A stretch of 64,000 bases of DNA from Sinorhizobium sp. B11 (GTDB lineage Bacteria > Pseudomonadota > Alphaproteobacteria > Rhizobiales > Rhizobiaceae): positions 62,001 through 126,000 of the forward strand of contig CP091034.1 of the NCBI GenBank assembly GCA_039725955.1, in the 5' to 3' direction. The notes beneath the pieces were generated by a model. That model was given only the letters and a program-made list of their open reading frames with translations. It did not search any database and had not been told where the DNA came from. The position numbers and the translations under genes were made by a program. Each line of letters opens with the position of its first letter. The stretch's first letter is position 1. Below, in pieces: positions 55,107 through 63,633 of this stretch.

Positions 55107-56453
55107 TTAGTGGCCGGCCTTAGTGCCCATCAGGCGATGGCGCAGTGCATTCGATGCGGTATCGAACAGGAAGACGACGATCAGGATCAGGATGACCATG
55201 TATGCGACGTTTTCCCAATTGGAATTGGTGCGCATGGCTTCCCAGAGCTTGAGACCGATACCGCCGGCGCCAACGGCGCCGATGATCGTCGCGCCGCGTA
55301 CGTTCGATTCCCACTGATAGAGCGTCTGGCTGACGATGACGGGGACGATCTGCGGCATGATGCCGTAGCGATGCACCAGCACGGTCGAGGCGCCCGTCGA
55401 CTTCACGCCTTCGCGCGGCTTGTTGTCAATATTCTCGAGACCTTCCGAGTAGAGCTTGCCGAGCGTGCCTGTCTCCGTGAGGAAGATGGCGCCGGAACCG
55501 GCAAGAGGACCGGGGCCGAAGGCGCGCGTCAGGAACAGCGCCCAGATCAGCATGTCGACCGAACGCAGGAAGTCGAAGAAGCGCTTCAGGGCCTGATTGA
55601 GGAACCTGTTTGGCGTGATATTGCGCGCTGCCATGAAGGCGAGCGGGAAGGCCGCGAGCGAACCGAGCAACGTGCCGAGGAAGGCCATCACGATCGTCTG
55701 GAACAGCTTGGTCCAGACATCGCCATGCTGCCATTCGCTGTTGTTCCAGATATTGTCGAAAGCGAGCGACAGGTTCGACTGATCGGGATGGATACGCGGG
55801 CCGGAGACGATGAGACTGATGACCTCGCTTGCCGGCTTGTCGAAGAAGGGCGACTGCGTATCGAAGACGAAGTTCGCCCAGCCGATAAATCGCTTGCGCA
55901 CTTTCACGCGGTCGACGGAAATGCTGACATCCCCCGCAAAACCGAGATTGGCAAGCACGTTGTCGTCATAGACCGTCATCCAGCCAGGAACCGGACCGAC
56001 GACTTTCGGTGCGCCGCTGCTGACATCGACCGGCACCGTCATGCCATGGGCAACGATCGTCGTCTGGCTCTTGCTGACCGTCACCGTGCGGCCGCTGCCG
56101 CCGACGAGAACCGTGATGCTGCCATCCGTGTTGGTTTTCAGCCAATCCGGATGCGGATCGTCGCCAAGCGGTGAGAAGCGTGGATAGCGCGTCTGGATCG
56201 TGCCATCGTCCTGGATACGGAATTCCGGCTGCACGTCATAGCTGATCCACTGGCTCATATAGATGCCGAAGCGTTCCCAGTGGGCTTCGGCGATGAGCTT
56301 CGGCAGGTCGAAAAACCAGACGGCATAAAAGCCGTAGAGGATTGTCGCGAGCACAATGAGGAGACCGCCGAAACGCTGGCGGAAGGACTTGTGAAAATAT
56401 TCCGGATAGCGCGTTTCGATCTCATGCATGCGGTTTGCGTCGATGACCGTCAT
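55107..56453 (-). CDS. phnE2: Phosphonate ABC transporter permease PhnE (second copy, with large insert)
   Basis: The 448-residue permease has one N-terminal helix (about 29-49) and then about 200 residues of soluble sequence (about 50-250, with beta-rich GSITVLVGGSGRTVTVSKSQ). The usual PhnE membrane core carries the cytoplasmic EAA-like loop (QTLYQWESNVRGATIIGAVGAGGIG). The insert is probably periplasmic. The ATG at 56453 follows the phnE1 stop by seven bases. With PhnE1 it would form a heterodimeric channel served by PhnC. Confidence 0.92.
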   Translation of the reverse strand: MTVIDANRMHEIETRYPEYFHKSFRQRFGGLLIVLATILYGFYAVWFFDLPKLIAEAHWERFGIYMSQWISYDVQPEFRIQDDGTIQTRYPRFSPLGDDPHPDWLKTNTDGSITVLVGGSGRTVTVSKSQTTIVAHGMTVPVDVSSGAPKVVGPVPGWMTVYDDNVLANLGFAGDVSISVDRVKVRKRFIGWANFVFDTQSPFFDKPASEVISLIVSGPRIHPDQSNLSLAFDNIWNNSEWQHGDVWTKLFQTIVMAFLGTLLGSLAAFPLAFMAARNITPNRFLNQALKRFFDFLRSVDMLIWALFLTRAFGPGPLAGSGAIFLTETGTLGKLYSEGLENIDNKPREGVKSTGASTVLVHRYGIMPQIVPVIVSQTLYQWESNVRGATIIGAVGAGGIGLKLWEAMRTNSNWENVAYMVILILIVVFLFDTASNALRHRLMGTKAGH

Positions 56454-56460
56454 GGCAGCC

Positions 56461-57426
56461 TCAATGTTGCAGGAGGAAGGCGTGTTCGCCGACGAGCCGG
56501 CGGCGCAGCCAGGCGGAGAACTGGTCGACAGCGACAATCGTCACGAAGAGCAGCAGCACGAGCGCCACGGTCTTCGCGCCGAAACCGCGGGAAATGGAAA
56601 GCTTGAGCTCTTCACCGATACCGCCGCCGCCGACAGCGCCGATGATGGTCGAAGCGCGCACGTTGATCTCGAGGCGCAGCAGCGCATAGGACGCATAGTT
56701 CGGCATGACCTGCGGCAGAGCGGCGAAACGTACCCGCTCCAGCCAGTTCGCGCCGACGGCGCGCATGCCTTCGTCCGGTTTCATGTCGATGTTTTCGGCA
56801 ACTTCATAGAAGAGCTTGCCGAGTGCACCGATCGTGTGGAGCGTGATCGCGATGATGGCCGCCACCGGTCCGATCGAGAGGATCGCCGAAAACAGGCCGG
56901 CGATGACGATTTCCGGGAAGGCGCGCAGGAATTCCATGATGCGCTTTGTAAAGATGCGCAGCGGCCAGTTCTTCGTCAGATTGCGTGCAGCAAAGAAGCT
57001 GAGCGGAACGGCGAAGACGAAGGCGATGATGGTCGAAACGAGCGCGATATTGATCGTGACGATCATCAGCTCGAAATACTCAGGAATGTAGAAGCTGCCC
57101 CAGACATAGACGCGGCCATTGGCGAAATTGAATTCTTCGCCACCCTTGTCATTCGGGCTCGCAATATCGAAAAGCGCGCGCCAGACATCGGTCCAGTCTT
57201 TTGGGATAAGCCAGCTCAGGAAGTCGAACAAATGCGGCAGGCGTTCGAAGAAGTGACCTGCATTGCTCTCGTCGGCAAAGCGCACGGAGCTGACGAAGGC
57301 GGCGATGAGGATCACCAGACCAAGCGCGGTATAGAAACGCCGCCTGGCGATCATCCTGTCCCAGGCTGTGGCGATTTCCTTCGTGCTCTGCATCGGCACA
57401 TGCTGCTGTGTATCGGCAATAGTCAT
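56461..57426 (-). CDS. phnE1: Phosphonate ABC transporter permease PhnE (first copy)
   Basis: The 321-residue inner-membrane protein has about six hydrophobic helices and the PhnE EAA-loop region (YALLRLEINVRASTIIGAVGGGGIGEEL). It lacks the long insert of the second permease. It lies between phnD and phnE2. A palindromic repeat and a terminator separate it from phnD, so permease levels are probably lower than PhnD levels. Confidence 0.93.
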   Translation of the reverse strand: MTIADTQQHVPMQSTKEIATAWDRMIARRRFYTALGLVILIAAFVSSVRFADESNAGHFFERLPHLFDFLSWLIPKDWTDVWRALFDIASPNDKGGEEFNFANGRVYVWGSFYIPEYFELMIVTINIALVSTIIAFVFAVPLSFFAARNLTKNWPLRIFTKRIMEFLRAFPEIVIAGLFSAILSIGPVAAIIAITLHTIGALGKLFYEVAENIDMKPDEGMRAVGANWLERVRFAALPQVMPNYASYALLRLEINVRASTIIGAVGGGGIGEELKLSISRGFGAKTVALVLLLFVTIVAVDQFSAWLRRRLVGEHAFLLQH

Positions 57427-57441
57427 GAACGCCTCGCCTAC

Positions 57442-57535
57442 TGCATAATTCCTTAAATCGGGCTCGATTTAAGGAATTATGCAGCAATTTAGAGTTCTAC
57501 AGCGTCCTTTGCGCGTCTGACGCGCGGCGCTGTAG
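57442..57535. repeat. Bipartite palindromic repeat between phnD and phnE1
   Basis: A perfect 19-bp inverted repeat (TGCATAATTCCTTAAATCG and its complement, 57442-57483) with a GGCT loop is followed by a nested pair: CTACAGCG/CGCTGTAG enclosing GCGCGT/ACGCGC (57497-57535). Palindromes of this form recur between genes in Rhizobium from general knowledge. Only one copy is seen in this window. Confidence 0.75.
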
Positions 57536-57542
57536 TCACAAG

Positions 57543-57569
57543 AAAAAGGGCGGCCGTTGCCGGCCGCCC
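57543..57569 (-). terminator. Intrinsic terminator downstream of phnD
   Basis: A perfect nine-pair stem (GGGCGGCCG / CGGCCGCCC) with a four-base loop is followed by five T on the minus strand. It lies 18 bases past the phnD stop, inside the phnC-D-E-E run. Confidence 0.88.
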
Positions 57570-57587
57570 CGTATACGGATGGCGCAA

Positions 57588-58496
57588 TCAGCCGCCGATA
57601 GCAGCCTTACGAACTTCTACGACAGCGTTGTAGAAGTCGTGCTTGACCGGGGCGTAGCCCTTGTAGTCGCCGCCTTCGATAGCTGCGAAGCACTTGTGGT
57701 CCTTCTCCGGCAGGGCGGTGAAGAAGGCGGTGAGCTTCTTCTGCCACTCTTCGCCGAGAGCGTTGCGAACGACGAGCGGGCCGTTCGGGATCAGCGGCGA
57801 ACGCCATACTTCAACGAGCTTGTTCGGATCGACGGCGCCCTTGTCGACTTCCTTGCGGAAGGTACCGGAGGTGTAGCCGTCCTTGAAGTCGCCGATGCCC
57901 GAGCTATCGTCAACAGCAACGTCGACCTTGCCGTCGTAAGCAGCGAGCAGGTTGTTCTCGTGGCCGCCGTTGAACTGCGTGGAAGCGAAGAACTTGTCGT
58001 TCGGCATGCCCGTGTCCTTCGGGATCTGCGTCAGCGGAACGAGATAGCCCGAGGTGGAATCCGGATCGGCGTAGCCGAGCTTCTTGCCCTTGGCGTCCTT
58101 GATCGTCTTGATGCCGGAGGACTTCAGGGCGAGACCGATCGAGTAGTAACCCGTGGAGCCGTCCTTCTGCTGCGTCGTCAGGATCGGCGTAACAGCCTTC
58201 GGGTCCTTGATGTAGACGGATGCGTAGCCGGAAGCGCCGAGTTCAGCGAAGTCGAGCGTGCCGCCGAGGAGGCCCTGGATAACGCCGTCATAGTCGGCGG
58301 CCGGGAAGAGCGAAACCTTCTCGAAGCCGAATTCCTGCTTCAGGTGGTCTGCAAGGCAGGCATAGTTGCGCAGGCGGTCGGTTTCGTTTTCGCCGCCGAG
58401 GATGCCGACGCGGAATTCCTTGAGGTCAGCGGCATTGGCAGCGCCGGCTGCGAGCGACAGGATCGCCGTAGCCGCAAAGAGTGCTTTCTTCAACAT
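57588..58496 (-). CDS. phnD: Phosphonate ABC transporter substrate-binding protein
   Basis: PhnD captures phosphonates in the periplasm for the PhnE channel. The 302-residue protein has a signal peptide (MLKKALFAATAILSLAAGAANA) and the family pattern FRVGILGGENETDRLRNYACL, AELGASGYASVYI and YADPDSTSGYLVP. The ATG at 58496 has AGGAGAG seven bases upstream. The terminator that follows suggests that phnC-phnD is transcribed more than the permeases. Confidence 0.95.
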   Translation of the reverse strand: MLKKALFAATAILSLAAGAANAADLKEFRVGILGGENETDRLRNYACLADHLKQEFGFEKVSLFPAADYDGVIQGLLGGTLDFAELGASGYASVYIKDPKAVTPILTTQQKDGSTGYYSIGLALKSSGIKTIKDAKGKKLGYADPDSTSGYLVPLTQIPKDTGMPNDKFFASTQFNGGHENNLLAAYDGKVDVAVDDSSGIGDFKDGYTSGTFRKEVDKGAVDPNKLVEVWRSPLIPNGPLVVRNALGEEWQKKLTAFFTALPEKDHKCFAAIEGGDYKGYAPVKHDFYNAVVEVRKAAIGG

Positions 58497-58584
58497 GGGT
58501 TCTCTCCTGAATGACCGGGCGCCCGGTCGTTTTGGTACGAAGAAATCTGCCCTTGACGCGGGCATTCGATCGCGGCCGCCCCTC

Positions 58585-59433
58585 TCACAGACCGGCCAGC
58601 GCCAGCGGTTGGGTGCCGGCGGATTGGTTTTCGGCTCCTTCCGGAGCGATATTGATTGCGGTCGAGGTCATCGTTTCGTCGATGCCCGCACCGTCCTTGT
58701 CCGTGCCATAGATTTCCTTCACGGCCTCGGTAGTGAGTTCGGAAGGCTTGCCGTCGAAAACGACACGGCCGCCTGCCATGCCGACGATGCGTTCGCAGTA
58801 GCTGCGGGCCGTATCGAGCGTATGCAGGTTGGTGATGACGGTGATGCCCTCGCGCTCGTTGATGTTTCGTAGGGCATCCATGACGATCTTGGCGTTCAGC
58901 GGGTCGAGCGAAGCGATCGGCTCGTCGGCCAGAACCATCTTCGGGTTCTGCATTAGCGCGCGGGCGATCGCCACACGCTGCTGCTGGCCGCCCGAAAGCG
59001 TGCCCGCTGCCTGCAGTGCCGTCTGCTCGATGCCGAGGCGCTCGAGTGCCGCGATCGCCTGGATGCGCTCTTCGCGGGTGAAGACGTTGAGCAGGCTAAG
59101 GACCGTCGAGCGATGGTTGAGACGGCCGAGCATGACGTTGGTCAGAACGTCGAGGCGCGGCACGAGGTTGAACTGCTGGAAGATCATCGCACAGTCGCGC
59201 TGCCAGTTGCGCAATGCCTGACCGCGAAGGCCGGAGACCTCGACACCGCCGAAATGGATGGTGCCGGAGGAAGGCTCCTGCAGGCGGTTGATCATACGCA
59301 GGAGCGTAGACTTGCCGGCGCCCGACCGGCCGATGATGCCGACCATCTGGCCCTGAGGAATGTTCAGCGTTACGGAGTCGACAGCGAGCTTCTTTCCGAA
59401 CCGGCGTGTGACATTCTTCAGTTCGAACATCAT
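58585..59433 (-). CDS. phnC: Phosphonate ABC transporter ATP-binding protein
   Basis: PhnC powers phosphonate import. The 282-residue ATPase has Walker [10 protein letters not shown], the PhnC-typical [21 protein letters not shown], signature [15 protein letters not shown] and Walker [13 protein letters not shown]. The extension after the ATPase core (about 245-282) is longer than in minimal members. The ATG at 59433 follows GAGGGA. It begins a transcription unit: a 115-bp spacer with Pho-box-like repeats precedes it. Confidence 0.95.
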   Translation of the reverse strand: MMFELKNVTRRFGKKLAVDSVTLNIPQGQMVGIIGRSGAGKSTLLRMINRLQEPSSGTIHFGGVEVSGLRGQALRNWQRDCAMIFQQFNLVPRLDVLTNVMLGRLNHRSTVLSLLNVFTREERIQAIAALERLGIEQTALQAAGTLSGGQQQRVAIARALMQNPKMVLADEPIASLDPLNAKIVMDALRNINEREGITVITNLHTLDTARSYCERIVGMAGGRVVFDGKPSELTTEAVKEIYGTDKDGAGIDETMTSTAINIAPEGAENQSAGTQPLALAGL

Positions 59434-59496
59434 GCTCTTCCCTCGCATTTCAGGCTTGCTTCTGGGATCGCATTAGTCCCGCTTCATGAACCTCGC

Positions 59497-59523
59497 GTGT
59501 CAGTTTTGTGTAAGTCCTGTCAC
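59497..59523. promoter_or_regulatory. Pho-box-like repeats upstream of phnC
   Basis: Three related seven-base units (GTGTCAG, GTGTAAG, CTGTCAC) lie on the plus strand. The first two are spaced by eleven bases, as in PhoB sites (CTGTCAT repeats). Their orientation is opposite to phnC and the matches are partial, so PhoB control is plausible but not shown. Confidence 0.4.
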
Positions 59524-59548
59524 AAAACTCTGCCCCGTAACATTCGGC

Positions 59549-60166
59549 TCAGCCGCCGTAGCGCGAAAGGAAGTCTTCGGCGCCAAGTGCCCGGAAATCA
59601 GCCAGTGCGCCGCGTAGCCGGTCGTGTTCCCAGTCCCACCAGGCAAGCCTGTCCATGCGCTCGCCGATCTCTCTCGGAAAGCGCTCTCGGATAAGCTTGG
59701 CCGGCACGCCGCCGACGATCGTGTAGGGAGCGACATCCTTCGAGACGACGGCCCCCGCGCCGATGACGGCCCCGTTGCCGACGGTCACGCCGGGCAGGAT
59801 CGTGGCGCCATGACCGATCCAGACATCATTGCCGATGACGACCCGGTTGGAGCGGCGCCATTCGAAGAATTCGCTCTCCATGTCGGCATCCGGCCAGTAA
59901 TCGACGGCGCGGTAGGTGAAGTGGTGCAGCGTCGCGCGCCAGGTCGGATGGTTGGTTGCGTTGATACGCACTGCGGCGGCGATGTTGACGAACTTGCCGA
60001 TCGTCGCGCACCAGATCGAGCCGTCCTGCATGATGTAGGAATAGTCGCCGAACTCCGCTTCGCTGATGCGGCAGCGCTCGGAAACTTCCGTGTAGCGGCC
60101 GAAGGTCGAGTTGGAGACGGCGGCGGTTTCATGGAAATAGGGCTCGACGCCCAGCTTGCGGCTCAT
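59549..60166 (-). CDS. Left-handed beta-helix acetyltransferase of the phosphonate cluster
   Basis: The 205-residue protein has hexapeptide repeats (SNSTFGRYTEVSERCRI; VVIGNDVWIGHGATILPGVTVGNGAVIGAGAVVSKD) and ends like xenobiotic/chloramphenicol-type acetyltransferases. Hexapeptide acetyltransferases regularly accompany phn operons. A role in acetylating aminoalkylphosphonates, as PhnO does with a different fold, is an inference. Its ATG overlaps the phnL stop (ATGA). Confidence 0.85.
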   Translation of the reverse strand: MSRKLGVEPYFHETAAVSNSTFGRYTEVSERCRISEAEFGDYSYIMQDGSIWCATIGKFVNIAAAVRINATNHPTWRATLHHFTYRAVDYWPDADMESEFFEWRRSNRVVIGNDVWIGHGATILPGVTVGNGAVIGAGAVVSKDVAPYTIVGGVPAKLIRERFPREIGERMDRLAWWDWEHDRLRGALADFRALGAEDFLSRYGG

Positions 60167-60873
60167 GCTGCGATCGCCTTTCGCGGAGAGAATTGCTGGA
60201 CGTCGAGAATGCGGTCGGCAACGGCTTCACGCACTTCCTCATCGTGAAAGATGCCGAGCAAAGCGACGCCCGCCTTCTTCTTTTCCTCGATCATGCCGAC
60301 GACGACGGCACGGTTCTTAGCGTCGAGCGAGGCGGTCGGCTCGTCGAGCAGCAGGATCGTGTGATCGGTGATGAAGCCGCGGGCGATGTTGACGCGCTGC
60401 TGTTCGCCGCCCGAGAAGGTGGAGGGCGGCAGCTGCCAGAGCGCTTCCGGCAGGTTGAGCTTTTCGAGCAGGCTTGCTGCTTTTTCGCGGGCGCTGTCGG
60501 CCGCTTCGCCGCGTGCAAGCAGCGGCTCGGCGACGACGTCGAGGGCCGCAACACGCGGCACAGTGCGCAGGAACTGGCTGACGTAACCGAGCGTGTGGCG
60601 GCGCACGTCCAGGACGGTGCGCGGGTCGCCGGCGGCGAGATCGACGATCTTGCCCTTGTGGTTGACGAGGATCTGTCCGCTGTCGACGGCATAATTGCCG
60701 TAGATCATCTTGAGCAGCGAGCTTTTGCCGATGCCCGATGGGCCACCGAGCACGACGCATTCGGCCGATGCCACCGAGAAGGAGACATCCGAGACGACCG
60801 GCAGCTTGAGGCCGTCGCGCAGGTGCATGGTGAAGCTTTTGGCGACTTCTGAAACGACGAGAGGCGTTGCCAT
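60163..60873 (-). CDS. phnL: C-P lyase ABC-type subunit PhnL
   Basis: PhnL is an ABC ATPase subunit associated with the C-P lyase complex and is not a transporter component. The 236-residue protein has Walker A GGPSGIGKSSLL, signature FSGGEQQRVNIARGF and Walker B TILLLDEPTASLD. The ATG at 60873 begins MATPLVVSEVAKSF; a frame extension to 60942 overlaps phnK and has no family pattern. It lies four bases after phnK. Confidence 0.94.
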   Translation of the reverse strand: MATPLVVSEVAKSFTMHLRDGLKLPVVSDVSFSVASAECVVLGGPSGIGKSSLLKMIYGNYAVDSGQILVNHKGKIVDLAAGDPRTVLDVRRHTLGYVSQFLRTVPRVAALDVVAEPLLARGEAADSAREKAASLLEKLNLPEALWQLPPSTFSGGEQQRVNIARGFITDHTILLLDEPTASLDAKNRAVVVGMIEEKKKAGVALLGIFHDEEVREAVADRILDVQQFSPRKAIAA

Positions 60874-60877
60874 TTTC

Positions 60878-61654
60878 TTAAACCTGCAGGATCGAGGAAA
60901 CGAGGAGCTGGGTATAGGGCTCGCGCGGGTCGTCCAGCACACGGTCAGTCAGACCCTGCTCGATGACATGGCCGTCCTTCATTACCATCATTCGGTGCGA
61001 CAGGAGGCGGGCGACGGCGAGATCGTGCGTGACGATGATGGCCGAGAGACCGAGATCGTTGACGAGGCCGCGCACCAGATCGAGCAGGCGTGCCTGCACC
61101 GAAACGTCGAGACCGCCGGTTGGCTCGTCCATGAACACGAGGCGCGGGCCGGTGACGAGGTTGCGGGCGATCTGCAGGCGCTGGCGCATGCCGCCGGAAA
61201 AGGCGCGCGGCTGGTCATCGATGCGGCCGGCGTCGATTTCGACGCGCTCCAGCCAGTCGATTGCGGTGGAGCGGATCTTGCCATAGTGCCGATCGCCGAT
61301 CGCCATCAGGCGTTCGCCGACATTGGCGCCGGCCGAGACCGTCATGCGCAGTCCGTCGGCGGGGTTCTGGTGCACGAAGCCCCAGTCGGTGCGCATCAGA
61401 AAGCGGCGCTCGGCCTCGTTCATGTGGTAGAGGTCGCGGTAGCTGCCGTCGCGCATGTGATATTCGACGCTGCCGGTCGTCGGCATCAGCCGGGTAGAAA
61501 TGCAGTTGAGCAGCGTCGTCTTGCCCGAGCCGGATTCGCCGACGATGGCGAGCACTTCGCCCGGCCAGAGCTCGAAGGAGACATTCTTGCAGCCGATGCG
61601 GTTGCCGTAGAATTTCGAGAGGTCGCTGACTTTGAGAAGCGGTGTTTCGGTCAT
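60878..61654 (-). CDS. phnK: C-P lyase ABC-type subunit PhnK
   Basis: PhnK is the ABC ATPase that binds the PhnGHIJ core. The 258-residue protein has Walker A GESGSGKTTLL, signature FSGGMRQRLQIARNL and Walker B RLVFMDEPTGGLD. The ATG overlaps the phnJ stop (ATGA). Together with PhnL it makes two ATPase subunits, as in E. coli. Confidence 0.94.
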   Translation of the reverse strand: MTETPLLKVSDLSKFYGNRIGCKNVSFELWPGEVLAIVGESGSGKTTLLNCISTRLMPTTGSVEYHMRDGSYRDLYHMNEAERRFLMRTDWGFVHQNPADGLRMTVSAGANVGERLMAIGDRHYGKIRSTAIDWLERVEIDAGRIDDQPRAFSGGMRQRLQIARNLVTGPRLVFMDEPTGGLDVSVQARLLDLVRGLVNDLGLSAIIVTHDLAVARLLSHRMMVMKDGHVIEQGLTDRVLDDPREPYTQLLVSSILQV

Positions 61655-62526
61655 TCTGCAGCCTCCCGGGCCAGCATTTCGCCGGCATGTCCATGTGCTC
61701 GGCGGTCGTCGCAATAGTCGGTGTCGGAGCAGACGAACATGCGCCCGCCCTTGTCGTCGAGGATCACCTCGTCGAGATAGACTTCCTCCGCGCCGCAGAG
61801 CGCGCATGGCTTGCCGAAGCGCTGGATCTCGAAGGGATGGTCTTCGAAATCGAGGCTGACGACATCCGTATAGGGCGGCACCGCATAGATGCGCTTTTCA
61901 CGACCGGCACCGAAGAGCTGCAGTGCCTCGGACTTGTGCATTTTCGGATTGTCGAATTTCGGCGTCGGCGAGGGGTCCATGACATAGCGGCCGTTGACCT
62001 TCACCGGATAGGCATAGGTCGTGGCGATGCGACCGTTGCGGGCGATATCCTCGTAGAGCTTCACATGCATGAGGCCGTATTCTTCCAGCGCATGCATCTT
62101 GCGTGTCTCGGTTTCGCGCGGTTCGAGGAAGCGCAGCGGTTCCGGGATCGGTACCTGGTAGACGAGAACCTGCCCGGTCCCGAGCTTTTCCTCGGGGATG
62201 CGGTGGCGCGTCTGGATGATCGTCGCGTCCTTGGTATGGGTCGTGACGGCGACATTGGCGACTTTCTGGAAGAAGGCGCGAATGGAGACGGCGTTCGTCG
62301 TGTCGTCGGCGCCCTGGTCGATGACCTTGAGAACATCATCAGGCCCGATGATGGCTGCCGTCACCTGCACGCCGCCGGTGCCCCAGCCGTAGGGCATCGG
62401 CATTTCCCTGCTGGCAAAGGGCACCTGATAGCCGGGAATGGCGATCGCCTTCAGGATGGCGCGGCGGATCATGCGCTTGGTCTGTTCGTCGAGATAGGCG
62501 AAATTGTAGGTGGCGAGATCACTCAT
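61651..62526 (-). CDS. phnJ: Alpha-D-ribose 1-methylphosphonate 5-phosphate C-P lyase PhnJ
   Basis: PhnJ is the radical-SAM-like enzyme that breaks the C-P bond. The 291-residue protein keeps all key residues at E. coli numbering: Cys241, Cys244, Cys266 and Cys272 (CALC ... VCSDTDYC) for the Fe-S cluster and catalysis, and the radical site Gly32 (IPGYQ). It is therefore expected to be active. The ATG at 62526 overlaps the phnI stop. Confidence 0.97.
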   Translation of the reverse strand: MSDLATYNFAYLDEQTKRMIRRAILKAIAIPGYQVPFASREMPMPYGWGTGGVQVTAAIIGPDDVLKVIDQGADDTTNAVSIRAFFQKVANVAVTTHTKDATIIQTRHRIPEEKLGTGQVLVYQVPIPEPLRFLEPRETETRKMHALEEYGLMHVKLYEDIARNGRIATTYAYPVKVNGRYVMDPSPTPKFDNPKMHKSEALQLFGAGREKRIYAVPPYTDVVSLDFEDHPFEIQRFGKPCALCGAEEVYLDEVILDDKGGRMFVCSDTDYCDDRRAHGHAGEMLAREAAE

Positions 62527-63629
62527 TCGGCGGCCTCCTTTTGGGTCTCGCCGCTGTCGCGGGCGGCTTCGAAATCGCGGCGCATGCGGCGGACGAGGTC
62601 GAGTTCGGCCTGGAAGTCCACATAATGCGGAAGCTTCAGGTGTTCGACGAAACCGGTCGCCTGCACGTTGTCGGAATGGGAAATGACGAATTCCTCGTCC
62701 TGCGCTGGCGCGGTGATATCCTCGCCAAGCTCTTCGGCGCGCAATGCGCGATCCACCAGCGACATGGCCATCGCCTTGCGCTCGCTCTGGCCGAAGACCA
62801 GGCCATAGCCGCGGGTGAACTGCGGCGGCGCCTTGGCCGAACCCTTGAACTGGTTGACCATCTGGCATTCGGTGAGCTGGATCGTGCCGAGCGAAACGGC
62901 AAATCCGAGTTCCGGCACATCGAATTCCACCTCGACCTCGCCGATGCGGATTTCACCGGTGAAGGGGTGGTTGCGGCCGTAGCCACGCTGGGTGGAATAG
63001 CCGAGTGCCAGAAGGAAGCCTTCGTCGCCGCGGGCCAGCGCCTGCAGGCGAAGATCCCTGGTCATCGGGAATTCCATCGGCTCGCGCGTCAGGTCGCCCG
63101 TCTCGTGGTCCTCGGGCAGTTCGCCGTCGTTTTCGATCAGCCCTTCCTGGCCGAGGATCTCGGAAACGCGCATGACGCGGCCGCTCTCCGCCTCCCGCAG
63201 CGCCGGCTCTTCCACGGCCTCGTCCGAAAGCAGCGAGGGATCGAGCAGGCGGTGCGTGTAGTCGAAGGTCGGGCCGAGCAGCTGCCCGCCGGGAAGATCC
63301 TTATAGGTCGCTGAAATACGGCGTTCGATCTGCATGTTGGCGGTGTCGAGCGGCCTCGAATAGCCGAAGCGCGGCAGCGTCGTACGATAGGCGCGCAGCA
63401 GGAAGATCGCCTCGATCATGTCGCCGCGCGACTGGCGCACGGCAAGTGCTGCAAGAGTGCGGTCGTAGAGCGAGGCTTCCGCCATGACGCGATCGACGGC
63501 GAGCGCCAGCTGTTCGACGATCTGCTCGATGCCGATCGCCGGAACTGAGCGGTCGCCACGCCGGCGGTCGGCGAGCAGGCGGTGAGCATTGGCGATGGCG
63601 GCCTCGCCACCCTTGACGGCAACATACAT
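62523..63629 (-). CDS. phnI: C-P lyase core subunit PhnI
   Basis: PhnI attaches the phosphonate to the ribose of ATP (with PhnG, PhnH and PhnL) and releases adenine. The 368-residue protein has the family start MYVAVKGGEAAIANAHRLL, followed by LLRAYRTTLPRFGYSRP, FLLALGYSTQRGYGRNHPFTGEIR and LPHYVDFQAELDLVRRMR. It starts four bases after the phnH stop and is coupled to phnJ by ATGA. Confidence 0.96.
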   Translation of the reverse strand: MYVAVKGGEAAIANAHRLLADRRRGDRSVPAIGIEQIVEQLALAVDRVMAEASLYDRTLAALAVRQSRGDMIEAIFLLRAYRTTLPRFGYSRPLDTANMQIERRISATYKDLPGGQLLGPTFDYTHRLLDPSLLSDEAVEEPALREAESGRVMRVSEILGQEGLIENDGELPEDHETGDLTREPMEFPMTRDLRLQALARGDEGFLLALGYSTQRGYGRNHPFTGEIRIGEVEVEFDVPELGFAVSLGTIQLTECQMVNQFKGSAKAPPQFTRGYGLVFGQSERKAMAMSLVDRALRAEELGEDITAPAQDEEFVISHSDNVQATGFVEHLKLPHYVDFQAELDLVRRMRRDFEAARDSGETQKEAAE

Positions 63630-63633
63630 GAGC

